Origin: Erysipelotrichaceae bacterium
Lineage (GTDB): Bacteria > Bacillota_I > Bacilli_A > RFN20 > CAG-826
DNA length: 64,000 nucleotides
Direction of reading: 5' to 3'
Assembly: GCA_015059185.1 (NCBI GenBank)
Contig: SVAY01000005.1
Coordinates: 1-64,000 of the forward strand
Shown: positions 18,518 through 26,440 of the stretch, piece after piece
Position numbering within the stretch: position 1 is the stretch's first letter
Layout: each line of letters opens with the position of its first letter
Position numbers and translations under genes: made by a program
Notes under the pieces: generated by a model
Told to the model about the DNA's origin: nothing
What the model saw: the letters and a program-made list of their open reading frames with translations, nothing else
Databases searched by the model: none

Positions 18518-19204
18518 CTATTCTATCACATCAATATATTGATGGATACTAAATTCTTTAAATAATTTTTCTTCAAAATCCTTATCAACACCTTTAATCT
18601 TGCTTACTTCTTGACGGATTTTGTCTTTATTAATTTTCGCGAGTAATCCACTATAATCTTTCATCGCTTTTTCAGTCTTTTCTTCAAATGAGAAACCATA
18701 CATTAAAGCAAAACGAATCGCCCTAATAATTCTTAAAGGATCTTCTTTGATTCTCTTTTTAGGATTACCAATAAATCTAATTAATTTATTTTTTAAGTCT
18801 TCTTGTCCATGACAATAGTCATAAAGAATAAAATAACTATCTAAATACATAGAGTTAATTGTAAAGTCACGTCTAACATAATCTTTTTTAAGATCTGTGA
18901 CGTATTTTACCTTGCTAGGATGACGTGAATCATCATATTTTCCTTCTACTCTTAAGGTGGTGATATCAAATTTCACACCTTCAAAATTATATTTAAGTGA
19001 ACCGTACTGTTTAAATGTATCATCCGCTCCTTTTAAAAACGGAAGCATTTGAGTTGGAGTTGCATCAGTCACTAAGTCCATATCATTTAAATCGAGTTTA
19101 AGTAAGAAGTCTCGTACTGTTCCACCCACTAAATAAAGATTAAAGCCTTTATTCTTAAAGACTTTCGCAAGTTTTATATATGCATCTATCTCTTTTCTTC
19201 TCAT
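18518..19204 (-). CDS. Short CCA-adding-type tRNA nucleotidyltransferase
   Basis: A class II nucleotidyltransferase head: LVGGTVRDFLLKLDLNDMDLV (motif A with the metal-binding DxD), RRDFTINSMY (motif B) and EDPLRIIRAIRFA (motif D). CCA enzymes add or repair the 3' CCA of tRNA. This one ends about 55 residues after motif D, at 228 aa against about 380-450 for the family. The body and tail domains that grip tRNA are therefore largely missing, and no frame-shifted continuation is seen before dnaD. It could be a minimal CCA enzyme, one half of a split activity, or a poly(A) polymerase relative. No ribosome site is visible; it is coupled to hup. Confidence 0.8.
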   Translation of the reverse strand: MRRKEIDAYIKLAKVFKNKGFNLYLVGGTVRDFLLKLDLNDMDLVTDATPTQMLPFLKGADDTFKQYGSLKYNFEGVKFDITTLRVEGKYDDSRHPSKVKYVTDLKKDYVRRDFTINSMYLDSYFILYDYCHGQEDLKNKLIRFIGNPKKRIKEDPLRIIRAIRFALMYGFSFEEKTEKAMKDYSGLLAKINKDKIRQEVSKIKGVDKDFEEKLFKEFSIHQYIDVIE

Positions 19205-19205
19205 A

Positions 19206-19490
19206 TTATTTTTGTATTTTTGCCTTCAATGATTTTGCTTCTTTAAACGACACCATTTTTCTTTCTTTAATAGTAATCTTTTCATGTGTCTCTGGGTTTG
19301 TACCAATTCTCGACTTACGAGTTTTTACATTAAATGATCCAAAGTTAGCAATATCAACATCTCTACCTGCTTCTAGGGCTTCTTTAATAAATTCAAATGT
19401 GAGGTCCACTGCTGCTTTTGCATCTTTAATCGATAAATAAGCTTCTTCAGAAACCATTTCAATAATGTCGTTTTTGTTAATCTTATTCAT
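19206..19490 (-). CDS. hup: DNA-binding protein HU
   Basis: A histone-like nucleoid protein, 94 aa from ATG at 19490 (MNKINKNDIIEM), where AAGG lies upstream inside the gpsA stop region. The HU fold is clear: helical N-half, the GRDVDIANFGSFNVKTRKSR strand and arm, GTNPETHEKITI in place of the usual RNPxT arm tip, and the final helix VSFKEAKSLKAKI. It follows gpsA as B. subtilis hbs follows gpsA and spoIVA. The ATG lies one base after the gpsA stop codon. Confidence 0.95.
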   Translation of the reverse strand: MNKINKNDIIEMVSEEAYLSIKDAKAAVDLTFEFIKEALEAGRDVDIANFGSFNVKTRKSRIGTNPETHEKITIKERKMVSFKEAKSLKAKIQK

Positions 19491-19491
19491 C

Positions 19492-20496
19492 TTATTTACC
19501 TTCAACCTTAATAGAACGCTTAAAAAGTGTTGGAATTACTTCACTAGGCTTTTTATACCTATAAACAACCTCATATAAAGCATTAATAATAGGTAATTCT
19601 ATATATTCTTGTTCCGCTAAATCATGGATAACTTTAATGGTTCTAATACCTTCAACAGTCTTCTTATTGTTCTTAAGGAAGTTCTCCACTCCATCATCTT
19701 TACCAATTTGAAGTCCTGCCATAAAGTTACGAGAATGGAAAGAGTAACAAGTAACAATTAAATCACCTAATCCAGTTAAACCTAAATATGTATCTTTCTT
19801 CCCGCCAAAATGAGCACCGAATCTTACAATCTCCGCTAAACCTCTAGTACATAAAGCAGCGCGGGAGTTATCTCCATATTTAAGACCTTCTAAGATTCCA
19901 CTAGCAATCGCGATTGCATTTTTCATCGCAACACCTAGCTCACTACCTATTTCATCACTATTTCCATATACTCTAAAGTAATCATTAGAGAATAATTCAG
20001 CAACTTGCATGGAATAATCTAAATCTTGACTGACTGAACAGACACAAGTTAAGTCTCTTTTAATCACTTCTTCTGCATGGCTTGGACCAATTAAAGAAAC
20101 GATTGGTAAACGTTTATCTTCTCTCACCACTTCTCTAATAAGTTCACTGATTCTAATATTCTTTTCAGTATCAAAGCCCTTAGCAGTATTAATAAAGAGC
20201 ACTTTCTTCGTTAATTTATTAGCGATATTACTTAATACTTCTCTATAAGCAGCAGTAGGAATCGCAATTAAAATAACATCTGCATCTTTTACTGCTTCAT
20301 CTAAACTATTAGTAGCCTTTAATTCAGTTGGAAGAGTAACATCCTCTCCAAAGAAAAAAGAATTCTTATGATTAATATTAATGTCATTAACTTGATCAAC
20401 ACTTCGACCATAGATAATGACATCTTGTTTATTATCAACTAAGACTTGAGCTAATGCAGTGCCCCAAGTACCACTACCAATAACCGCTATTTTCAT
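19492..20496 (-). CDS. gpsA: Glycerol-3-phosphate dehydrogenase [NAD(P)+]
   Basis: Reduces dihydroxyacetone phosphate to sn-glycerol 3-phosphate for phospholipid synthesis. The 334-aa protein has the N-terminal Rossmann motif GSGTWGTALA (residues 7-16), SLIGPSHAEEV around 140, and the catalytic Lys in GVAMKNAIAIASGI followed by GLTGLGDLIVTC. The start overlaps the der stop by 4 nt (ATGA). The cmk-der-gpsA-hup order is conserved in Bacilli. Confidence 0.97.
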   Translation of the reverse strand: MKIAVIGSGTWGTALAQVLVDNKQDVIIYGRSVDQVNDININHKNSFFFGEDVTLPTELKATNSLDEAVKDADVILIAIPTAAYREVLSNIANKLTKKVLFINTAKGFDTEKNIRISELIREVVREDKRLPIVSLIGPSHAEEVIKRDLTCVCSVSQDLDYSMQVAELFSNDYFRVYGNSDEIGSELGVAMKNAIAIASGILEGLKYGDNSRAALCTRGLAEIVRFGAHFGGKKDTYLGLTGLGDLIVTCYSFHSRNFMAGLQIGKDDGVENFLKNNKKTVEGIRTIKVIHDLAEQEYIELPIINALYEVVYRYKKPSEVIPTLFKRSIKVEGK

Positions 20497-21809
20497 TCTT
20501 TTTGTTTCCTTTCTCTTAGAAGAATCTTAATTGGAGTTCCTTCAAAATTAAAGGTATCTCTAAGACGATTTTCTATATATCTTTGATAAGAGAAATGCAT
20601 GAAATCTGGATTATTTACAAATAAGACAAAAGTCGGTGGCGCGGTAGTCACTTGAGAGGCATAAAAGATCTTTAATCTACCACCATTAAAGTCTGGAGTT
20701 GGGTTAAGAACTAAAGCATCTTGAATAACATCATTTAAAACACTAGTTTTGACCCTAGTATAATATGCTTCATGAACTAGTTTTAAGGCATCAAATAAGG
20801 TATCAAGTCTTTGCCCTTTCAATGCACTTAAAAATACAACAGGTGCATAATCTAAGAACTTATATTCTTGGCGAATAATCTTTGTATAATCGCTCATGGT
20901 ATTAGTTTCTTTATTCACTAAATCCCATTTATTTACAACGATAATGATGGCTTTATGTAAATCAACTGCGTAAGAAATAACATGCTTATCTTGATCAGTA
21001 ATTCCTTCTTTTCCATCAATCACTAATAATACAATTTCACTGCGTTCTATCGCTTTTAATGCACGAATTGCGCTGTATTTATCAATTGATTCGTAGATTT
21101 TTCCTCTTTTCTTTAGACCAGCTGTATCAATAACAATATAGTTTTGTCCGTCTTTAGTAAAAGGAGTATCAATTGAATCACGAGTTGTTCCACTGATATC
21201 AGAAACGATGACTCTATCTTCTTTAAGAATGGCGTTAGTGAGTGAGCTCTTACCAACATTAGGTCTACCAATAAGTGAGAAAGTAATCTCATCTTCTTTA
21301 AGTGTTTCTTCTTGCTCTGGAAGAGTTTCAATAATCTTATTAAGTAAATCGCCTATACCAACACCATGCGCACCACTAACAGCGAGAGGTTCACCAAGTC
21401 CTAAAGCATAAAAATCATAGATGCTAGAAGAATGAATTCCTTCATCGATTTTATTGACTGCAAGGATGATTGGCTTTTTGACTTTATGTAAAATTTTTGC
21501 CACCATTCTATCATCACTCGTGACCCCCACTTGGCCATCACAAATAAAAACGATAACATCCGCTTCATCAATCGCGATATTAGCTTGAATTCTAATCTGT
21601 TCTTGGAACGGTCTATTGGTGATTTCAATACCACCCGTATCAATTAAAGAGAAGCTTTTACCGAGCCATTTACATTTTGCATATAATCTATCTCTAGTGA
21701 TACCCGCTGCGTCATCAACAATTGCTCTTTTTTCTCCGACGAGACGATTAAAAATCGTAGACTTACCTACGTTAGGAGATCCAACAATCGCTACTACACT
21801 ACTCTTCAT
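20493..21809 (-). CDS. der: Ribosome biogenesis GTPase Der (EngA)
   Basis: An essential double-GTPase for 50S subunit assembly. The 438-aa protein has two G-domains: G1 GSPNVGKSTIFN (residues 10-21) with DTGG, and G1' GRPNVGKSSLTN (about 180) with DTAG and NKWD, followed by a C-terminal KH-like domain. The start is at 21809, overlapping the cmk stop by one base; the stop overlaps gpsA. Confidence 0.98.
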   Translation of the reverse strand: MKSSVVAIVGSPNVGKSTIFNRLVGEKRAIVDDAAGITRDRLYAKCKWLGKSFSLIDTGGIEITNRPFQEQIRIQANIAIDEADVIVFICDGQVGVTSDDRMVAKILHKVKKPIILAVNKIDEGIHSSSIYDFYALGLGEPLAVSGAHGVGIGDLLNKIIETLPEQEETLKEDEITFSLIGRPNVGKSSLTNAILKEDRVIVSDISGTTRDSIDTPFTKDGQNYIVIDTAGLKKRGKIYESIDKYSAIRALKAIERSEIVLLVIDGKEGITDQDKHVISYAVDLHKAIIIVVNKWDLVNKETNTMSDYTKIIRQEYKFLDYAPVVFLSALKGQRLDTLFDALKLVHEAYYTRVKTSVLNDVIQDALVLNPTPDFNGGRLKIFYASQVTTAPPTFVLFVNNPDFMHFSYQRYIENRLRDTFNFEGTPIKILLRERKQKE

Positions 21810-22474
21810 TATTCCTTCACTTTCGAATCGATAATTTCAATCACTCTGTTCACTACTTGTTCAATATTCATATCACTTGTATCAAGTAAGATAGAGTCTT
21901 CTGCTGGTTTAAGAGGTGCAAATGCTCTTTCAGAATCAGCTTTATCTCTTCTATTTACATCTTCTAAGATTTCTTCATACGTTCCTGGAATACCTTTTTC
22001 TTGGTTTTCCTTATATCTTCGCATCGCACGACATTCTGGAGAGGCAACTTGGAAGATTTTCACTTCCGCATTAGGAAGAACATATGTTCCAATATCTCTA
22101 CCATCCATAATGACACTACTCTTTTCGGCCATTTTTCTTTGTTGATCAACTAAGAACAATCTAACAGGTTTCATTTGGCAGACTGGAGTAACGTTCTTAT
22201 TAATAATAGGCATTCTAATTTCTCTAGTAATATCGTTACCATTACAAAGCACTTTTCCACCAGGGAGAAGTTCAATATTAACGTTAGGGATTTCAGCAAC
22301 ACACGCTGCTTCATCTGTACAGTCAAGACCTTTATTCACACAGTGCCATGTATACGCACGGTACATCGCGCCAGTATCTATATATGTATATCCTTTAATC
22401 TCAGCAACTTTTTTAGCGATGGTGCTTTTACCCGCTGCGGCTGGTCCATCAATTGCGACGCTTACTTTCTTCAT
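21809..22474 (-). CDS. cmk: Cytidylate kinase
   Basis: Phosphorylates CMP and dCMP. The 221-aa protein has the P-loop DGPAAAGKSTIAKK (residues 9-22), YIDTGAMYRA (about 31-40), MDGRDIGTYVLP (about 125) and RRDKADSERAFAPLKPA with the lid and CMP-binding residues. It lies 5 nt after the small membrane protein gene and overlaps der by one base. In Bacilli it normally heads the cmk-...-der cluster. Confidence 0.97.
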   Translation of the reverse strand: MKKVSVAIDGPAAAGKSTIAKKVAEIKGYTYIDTGAMYRAYTWHCVNKGLDCTDEAACVAEIPNVNIELLPGGKVLCNGNDITREIRMPIINKNVTPVCQMKPVRLFLVDQQRKMAEKSSVIMDGRDIGTYVLPNAEVKIFQVASPECRAMRRYKENQEKGIPGTYEEILEDVNRRDKADSERAFAPLKPAEDSILLDTSDMNIEQVVNRVIEIIDSKVKE

Positions 22475-22479
22475 AACTA

Positions 22480-22749
22480 TTATCCTCTAAATGCATATAT
22501 TCCAAACATGATGATGCCAACAATAAGTGCAATAAGGAAGATAACAAGCAAAACATACTTAAATATCTTCTCATTACGTTGTTGACGATAGAAAGCAAAA
22601 TTCTTCTTATCATCTTCCACCATATCAATCACTTCTTGGATAGGTAAAGCGGTAGTTGTCATCTTTGGTTTTTCCTTTAAGGTGACGTCGCTCCCCTCTT
22701 TAATTAGTTCGGCACGGTATTTCCTATAACGTTGAATTCTCGTTTCCAT
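22480..22749 (-). CDS. Small membrane protein of unknown function, 89 aa
   Basis: Not recognised. The N-terminal 65 residues are charged and polar (METRIQRYRKYRAELIKEG...), followed by one membrane segment (YVLLVIFLIALIVGIIMFGIYAF) at the C-terminus, so it is probably a tail-anchored cytoplasmic-facing protein. It precedes cmk by 5 nt and seems to lead the cmk-der-gpsA-hup run. No ribosome site is seen before ATG at 22749. A TTGGAA-17-TAGAAT element lies so close to the start that the message would be nearly leaderless. Confidence 0.6.
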   Translation of the reverse strand: METRIQRYRKYRAELIKEGSDVTLKEKPKMTTTALPIQEVIDMVEDDKKNFAFYRQQRNEKIFKYVLLVIFLIALIVGIIMFGIYAFRG

Positions 22750-22802
22750 GCCATTATTCTAATTAAATTAGAAATGTATTCCAACAACATTTCATTATTT
22801 TG

Positions 22803-22832
22803 TTTACATTTGTAACCTCAAGCAGTTATAAT
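22803..22832 (+). promoter_or_regulatory. Sigma-A-like promoter of the ferredoxin gene
   Basis: -35 TTTACA (22803-22808), 18-nt spacer, -10 TATAAT (22827-22832), about 33 bases before the ferredoxin ATG. Confidence 0.65.
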
Positions 22833-22865
22833 CTTCTTAGACTAAAAGCCAAGGAGGAATGTTTA

Positions 22866-23045
22866 ATGGCTAAGAAAAAAGTAAAAGTTGATAGCTCACT
22901 CTGCATAGGCTGTGGCGCATGCGCTGGTTCCTATCCAGACGATTTCCAAATCGGAGACAGTGGATTTGCTGAACCTGTAACCGGTGAAGGTGAGAGCGAA
23001 GCCGCAAGCGTTTGCCCAGTTGGTGCAATTTCCGTTGAGGAATAG
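22866..23045 (+). CDS. fer: Single-cluster 4Fe-4S ferredoxin
   Basis: A 59-aa electron carrier. CIGCGAC supplies three cysteines near residues 13-19 and VCPVGA supplies the fourth near 50; the sequence between is acidic, typical of one-cluster bacterial ferredoxins. A strong AAGGAGG lies 8 nt before ATG, with a consensus-like promoter upstream and a hairpin terminator downstream, so it is a single-gene, probably well expressed unit. Partner oxidoreductases are not in the window. Confidence 0.92.
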   Translation: MAKKKVKVDSSLCIGCGACAGSYPDDFQIGDSGFAEPVTGEGESEAASVCPVGAISVEE

Positions 23046-23055
23046 TTATAAAACA

Positions 23056-23085
23056 AAAGCAGGGCTTGAATGCCCTGTTTTTTTG
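23056..23085 (+). terminator. Ferredoxin terminator
   Basis: CAGGGC, 6-nt loop, GCCCTG, then a run of T from 23078. A textbook intrinsic terminator 15 bases after the ferredoxin stop. Confidence 0.9.
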
Positions 23086-23102
23086 TGCCTTTTAAATCAA
23101 TA

Positions 23103-23489
23103 TTAGAAGTTATTCTTTATCTCTTCGTAGATGAGAACGGCATTTCTTACACACTCTTCACACGGACATAAAGGCCTTCCATTAGTAAGAGTTTTAAGAT
23201 CTCGACACTTGGTTGCTCCGCATCTAGCTTTAAACTTCTCAATTAACTCGCGACTATATCTTAAAGTGGCCTTACCTTCTAGATGTAATCCGAGAATGAT
23301 ATTCACTCCAATAAGCGCTCCACATGTTGCTTCCATATTGCCCATGCCAGCGCAGAATCCACTAGCGATGTTTGCTAATATTTCTTCTTCTAAATTGGTC
23401 TCATCTTTAAGTGCTATACATACCGCTTGAGCGCAGTTATATTTTCCACTTAATTTGAGATTTGCAGCAAAATCCGCTCTATTTTCCAT
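23103..23489 (-). CDS. C_GCAxxG_C_C family Cys-rich protein
   Basis: A 128-aa protein with the family's cysteine spacing: YNCAQAV, GFCAGMG, ATCGALIG, ARCGATKC and PCEECV. This family, which lies beside redox genes in many Clostridia and Bacilli, is thought to be redox-active or metal-binding, but its reaction is unknown. No signal or membrane segment is seen. The stop of the membrane-anchored hydrolase gene upstream (23494) is 4 bases before its start region, so the two form an operon. Confidence 0.75.
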   Translation of the reverse strand: MENRADFAANLKLSGKYNCAQAVCIALKDETNLEEEILANIASGFCAGMGNMEATCGALIGVNIILGLHLEGKATLRYSRELIEKFKARCGATKCRDLKTLTNGRPLCPCEECVRNAVLIYEEIKNNF

Positions 23490-23493
23490 AAAT

Positions 23494-24234
23494 TTAGGCT
23501 AAAAACTCCAATATTTTATTTGTAGCTAATTCTATTTGTTTTTCATTTGTAATAGTAGCCTCACCATCACCTTTTTGTTTTCCATACATTCCAAAATAAG
23601 CGTGGTTACCACCTTCAATAACGTATTCAGTAGTGTCAGCTGGCCACTTAGATTTACTCGCATTATATTTTTCTCTTTCTAAAACCTTGTCTTCACTACC
23701 ATATATATTAAGCATCCTTAATTCAGCAGAAGAGATATCATCATTCGGATAAGAAGCAAGATTAATAACACCAGTAAAGCTATCAAGATGTTTAGAAGCA
23801 TAAGTTGACGCTACTACTCCACCTAAAGAATGTCCCGCCATATACCATGTTTTAATCTCGGGATATTTTGCAATATATCCATCCGCTTTATTAGGAGATA
23901 GAACGGCAAGATTAAATGTCATATGAGGTAAGATACAAGTATAACCATGCTCTGCTATACTAGCTAAGATAGGTTCATAAGCTGTATATTCAACTTTTCC
24001 CCCTGGATAGAAGATGATACCCGCTTTATTAGATTCATCTTTTCCTTTAATCTCAAGCGTCTTATCACCTATTTCATTAACTGTCACTTCTTTCGTCGCG
24101 ACAAATCCTGTAATGATATAGTCTTCAACATGATAATACATAGAGACATAGATAAAGAAGATACTTGTAAGCATCACCACTACACCTAGAATAGATGATA
24201 TTGAGATAATAATAGTCTTCTTTTTCTTACTCAT
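23494..24234 (-). CDS. Membrane-anchored alpha/beta hydrolase
   Basis: A 246-aa protein with an N-terminal membrane anchor (about residues 7-30) and an alpha/beta-hydrolase domain outside the membrane. The nucleophile elbow is AGHSLGG (about 133-139), the acid is probably Asp in GSEDKV and the His lies in GGNHAYFG. PGGKVEYTAYEP near residue 76 is the likely oxyanion region. The substrate is unknown; esterase or lipase activity on extracellular esters is the simplest guess. It is operonic with the Cys-rich protein downstream. Confidence 0.75.
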   Translation of the reverse strand: MSKKKKTIIISISSILGVVVMLTSIFFIYVSMYYHVEDYIITGFVATKEVTVNEIGDKTLEIKGKDESNKAGIIFYPGGKVEYTAYEPILASIAEHGYTCILPHMTFNLAVLSPNKADGYIAKYPEIKTWYMAGHSLGGVVASTYASKHLDSFTGVINLASYPNDDISSAELRMLNIYGSEDKVLEREKYNASKSKWPADTTEYVIEGGNHAYFGMYGKQKGDGEATITNEKQIELATNKILEFLA

Positions 24235-24286
24235 ACCTCAAGTAATATACCACTCTTCAATAAAGTTACATAGTAAAAAACTATTT

Positions 24287-24336
24287 TGTACATTTTATAT
24301 CGATATTATGTACATTTCATTTATTTTTATTGTACA
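24287..24336. promoter_or_regulatory. Three TGTACA hexamers at 22-bp spacing (YefM/Phd-type operator)
   Basis: TGTACA occurs at 24287-24292, 24309-24314 and 24331-24336, each exactly 22 bp apart (about two helical turns), ending 22 bases before the antitoxin ATG. TGTACA is the core hexamer bound by YefM in the E. coli yefM-yoeB operator, so this is a strong candidate autoregulatory site. Confidence 0.7.
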
Positions 24337-24358
24337 CTATATGTGTAGAGGTATTATT

Positions 24359-24595
24359 ATGTGTTATGTAACAGCAACGGAACTGAAAAATAATCTTAGT
24401 CACTATCTAGAACTATCAAAAAAAGAGGATGTTTTCATAACAAAAAATAATAAAGTGATATCTGTTTTATCTAACCCAACAAATAATGCCACACTAGAAG
24501 CAATCATGTATGTTGAATCGCTTGATATACCAAAAGATTTACCTTCTAATGATAAGTTATTAGAAGAGGAAATAATGAAAAGATGCACATTCTAG
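24359..24595 (+). CDS. Phd/YefM-family antitoxin
   Basis: A 78-aa protein from ATG at 24359 (AGAGG 7 nt upstream); an in-frame upstream extension covers the operator region and is unlikely to be coding. The Phd/YefM pattern is clear: TATELKNNLSHYLEL (helix 1 and dimerisation), EDVFITKNNKVISVL (beta hairpin), then a toxin-binding tail rich in acidic residues. It overlaps the PIN-domain toxin gene by 13 nt. It would bind the three TGTACA sites upstream and repress the pair. Confidence 0.88.
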   Translation: MCYVTATELKNNLSHYLELSKKEDVFITKNNKVISVLSNPTNNATLEAIMYVESLDIPKDLPSNDKLLEEEIMKRCTF

Positions 24596-25002
24596 TGGAT
24601 ACAAATGTATTTTTAGATTTCTTTCTTAAAAGGGAAGACTACGAAGATGTTAAAAAATTCTTTTTATATTGTACCAAGCTGAACAACAAACTTTTTATTA
24701 ATGCCTTATCTTTAAGAGATATTGAATATGTCACCCACAGGGCATTACATAACAAGGACCAATCCAAAAGGATCCAAATGTTAGCATATAGAATGTGCTA
24801 TAAGATAATAGGGTTGAGTGATGTTAGCACTATTGAAGCACTCTATTCTGATGTTAATGATTACGAAGATGCTTTAATGATTGAGTGTGCTAGAGAAAAT
24901 GGTCTAGACATAATAGTTACAAACAATATAAAAGATTATAAAAATGGCCACTATCCCGTTTTTACACCAAAAGAATTAGTAGATATTTGGTCACGTAGTT
25001 AG
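24583..25002 (+). CDS. PIN-domain toxin (VapC-like)
   Basis: A 139-aa PIN-domain ribonuclease. Acidic positions are visible in ILVDTNVFLDFFLKRE (Asp6 and further acids), ALSLRDIEYV and NDYEDALMIECARE, and the NN-IKDY end is typical. VapC-type toxins cleave tRNA or rRNA and are held by the partner antitoxin. It is translationally coupled to the Phd/YefM antitoxin, a Phd-PIN pairing. Its last 4 bases overlap, convergently, the end of soj. Confidence 0.87.
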   Translation: MHILVDTNVFLDFFLKREDYEDVKKFFLYCTKLNNKLFINALSLRDIEYVTHRALHNKDQSKRIQMLAYRMCYKIIGLSDVSTIEALYSDVNDYEDALMIECARENGLDIIVTNNIKDYKNGHYPVFTPKELVDIWSRS

Positions 25003-25757
25003 TTATTGTATTCAGCATCTATTACTTCTTTTGCTAAAGATAGATAGGCAGTTGATGCTTTCCCACTTGGTCTCCACATAGTAACTGGGATGCCTCTAAT
25101 ATTACTTTCAGGAATTGAGTTCGTACGTGGAATACGAGAGGAATATGTTTTTTCTTTAAATATTGTTCTTATCTCATTAGCGATTTCATTATCAAGCTCA
25201 CTAGCTGGATCATACATTGTTAATACAACTCCCTCTATTGATAAATCGGGGTTATATTTACTTTTCACATTGGCGATGTTCGCTAAAATCTGGGTGACCG
25301 CATTAAGAGCAAAGTATTGGCACTGTACAGGGATAATAATAGAATTCGATGCAGTTAAACTATTAATTGTTAAAACACCTAAACTAGGTGGACAGTCAAT
25401 AATAACATAATCATAAATGTTAGCTACTTTATTAAGAGCTTTTTTTAATAAATAGAATTTCTTTTCAGGTGTTTCTTCTAAATTAGAAACAATGAGTTTA
25501 GAAGGGATGATATCAAGGTTCTTCACCACTGTTGGTTGAATAGATTCTTTAATCTTATATTCATCCATTAAAACTTCCATGATGCTTTTATCTACTAAAG
25601 AAGTATCAATCCCATATCCTCTAGATGTATTACCTTGAGGATCCATATCAATTAAAAGGACTTTACGAGAAAAATGGGCTAAACCAGCCGCTAGATTAAT
25701 TGCAGTATTAGTCTTACCAACACCACCTTTATGATTTGCAATAGATATTACTTTCAT
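24999..25757 (-). CDS. soj: Chromosome partitioning ATPase Soj (ParA)
   Basis: A 252-aa ParA/MinD-type ATPase with the deviant Walker A KGGVGKTNTAINLA (residues 10-23), LLIDMDPQGNTSRGYG and YVIIDCPPSLGVLT. Soj works with ParB (Spo0J) in origin segregation and DnaA control. It ends the mnmG-rsmG-soj run as in B. subtilis, overlapping rsmG by 4 nt (ATGA). The parB gene normally next to it is absent; the convergent PIN toxin gene occupies that place. Confidence 0.94.
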   Translation of the reverse strand: MKVISIANHKGGVGKTNTAINLAAGLAHFSRKVLLIDMDPQGNTSRGYGIDTSLVDKSIMEVLMDEYKIKESIQPTVVKNLDIIPSKLIVSNLEETPEKKFYLLKKALNKVANIYDYVIIDCPPSLGVLTINSLTASNSIIIPVQCQYFALNAVTQILANIANVKSKYNPDLSIEGVVLTMYDPASELDNEIANEIRTIFKEKTYSSRIPRTNSIPESNIRGIPVTMWRPSGKASTAYLSLAKEVIDAEYNN

Positions 25758-26440
25758 AATGGTCGTTCCTTTATCTCTTTATAATTACGTGGGTATCTTA
25801 AAGAATTATCCTTATCTTTCCTTATTAATATATTAACTCTTTTATCTCCAGTAGGAAGTGTATGTTCATCAGTCTTCACTACTGAACAGTTAAGCTTTCT
25901 TAAAGCGTGACAAGATTTTTCGATCTCGTTATATGCTTCTGGGCCTTTCATCGCGATAAAATATCCACCTACTTTGAGTAGAGGAATAGCGAGTTCAAGT
26001 AAAATAGATAAATCTGCCACTGCACGAGCAATGACAATATCATATTCCTTACGATGTAAACGGGCATATTCTTCTGCACGAGCATTAATGGTATGGAAAA
26101 ACTTATTCTTAAATCCATCAATGACTTTCGTCTTCTTGGCGGTAGAATCAAGTAAAGAAACATCCGCAGTACTTAAGATATTAATGACACTACCAGGGAA
26201 GCCAGCACCAGTACCAATATCTAATACTTTTTTATCATTAAAATCAGTGAGCAATAGAGGAAGCGCACTATCAAAGATCATCTTTGACATGAATTCGTTC
26301 TTATCCTTAATGGCAGTAAGATTGACCTTCTCATTTTTATCTAAAATATAAAACATATAACTTTCGAGTAAAGAGGCTTCTTCTTCCCCACAAGTTATAC
26401 CTTTTATCGCTAATAAAGTTTGAAGTTCTTTTAATGTCAT
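25754..26440 (-). CDS. rsmG: 16S rRNA (guanine527-N7)-methyltransferase
   Basis: SAM-dependent methylation of G527 in 16S rRNA. The 228-aa protein has KVLDIGTGAGFPG (about residues 70-82), LLDSTAKKTKVIDG and ARAVADLSILLELA, the RsmG/GidB motifs. It overlaps mnmG by 4 nt upstream and soj by 4 nt downstream, so translation is tightly coupled. Loss of RsmG causes low-level streptomycin resistance in other bacteria. Confidence 0.96.
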   Translation of the reverse strand: MTLKELQTLLAIKGITCGEEEASLLESYMFYILDKNEKVNLTAIKDKNEFMSKMIFDSALPLLLTDFNDKKVLDIGTGAGFPGSVINILSTADVSLLDSTAKKTKVIDGFKNKFFHTINARAEEYARLHRKEYDIVIARAVADLSILLELAIPLLKVGGYFIAMKGPEAYNEIEKSCHALRKLNCSVVKTDEHTLPTGDKRVNILIRKDKDNSLRYPRNYKEIKERPL

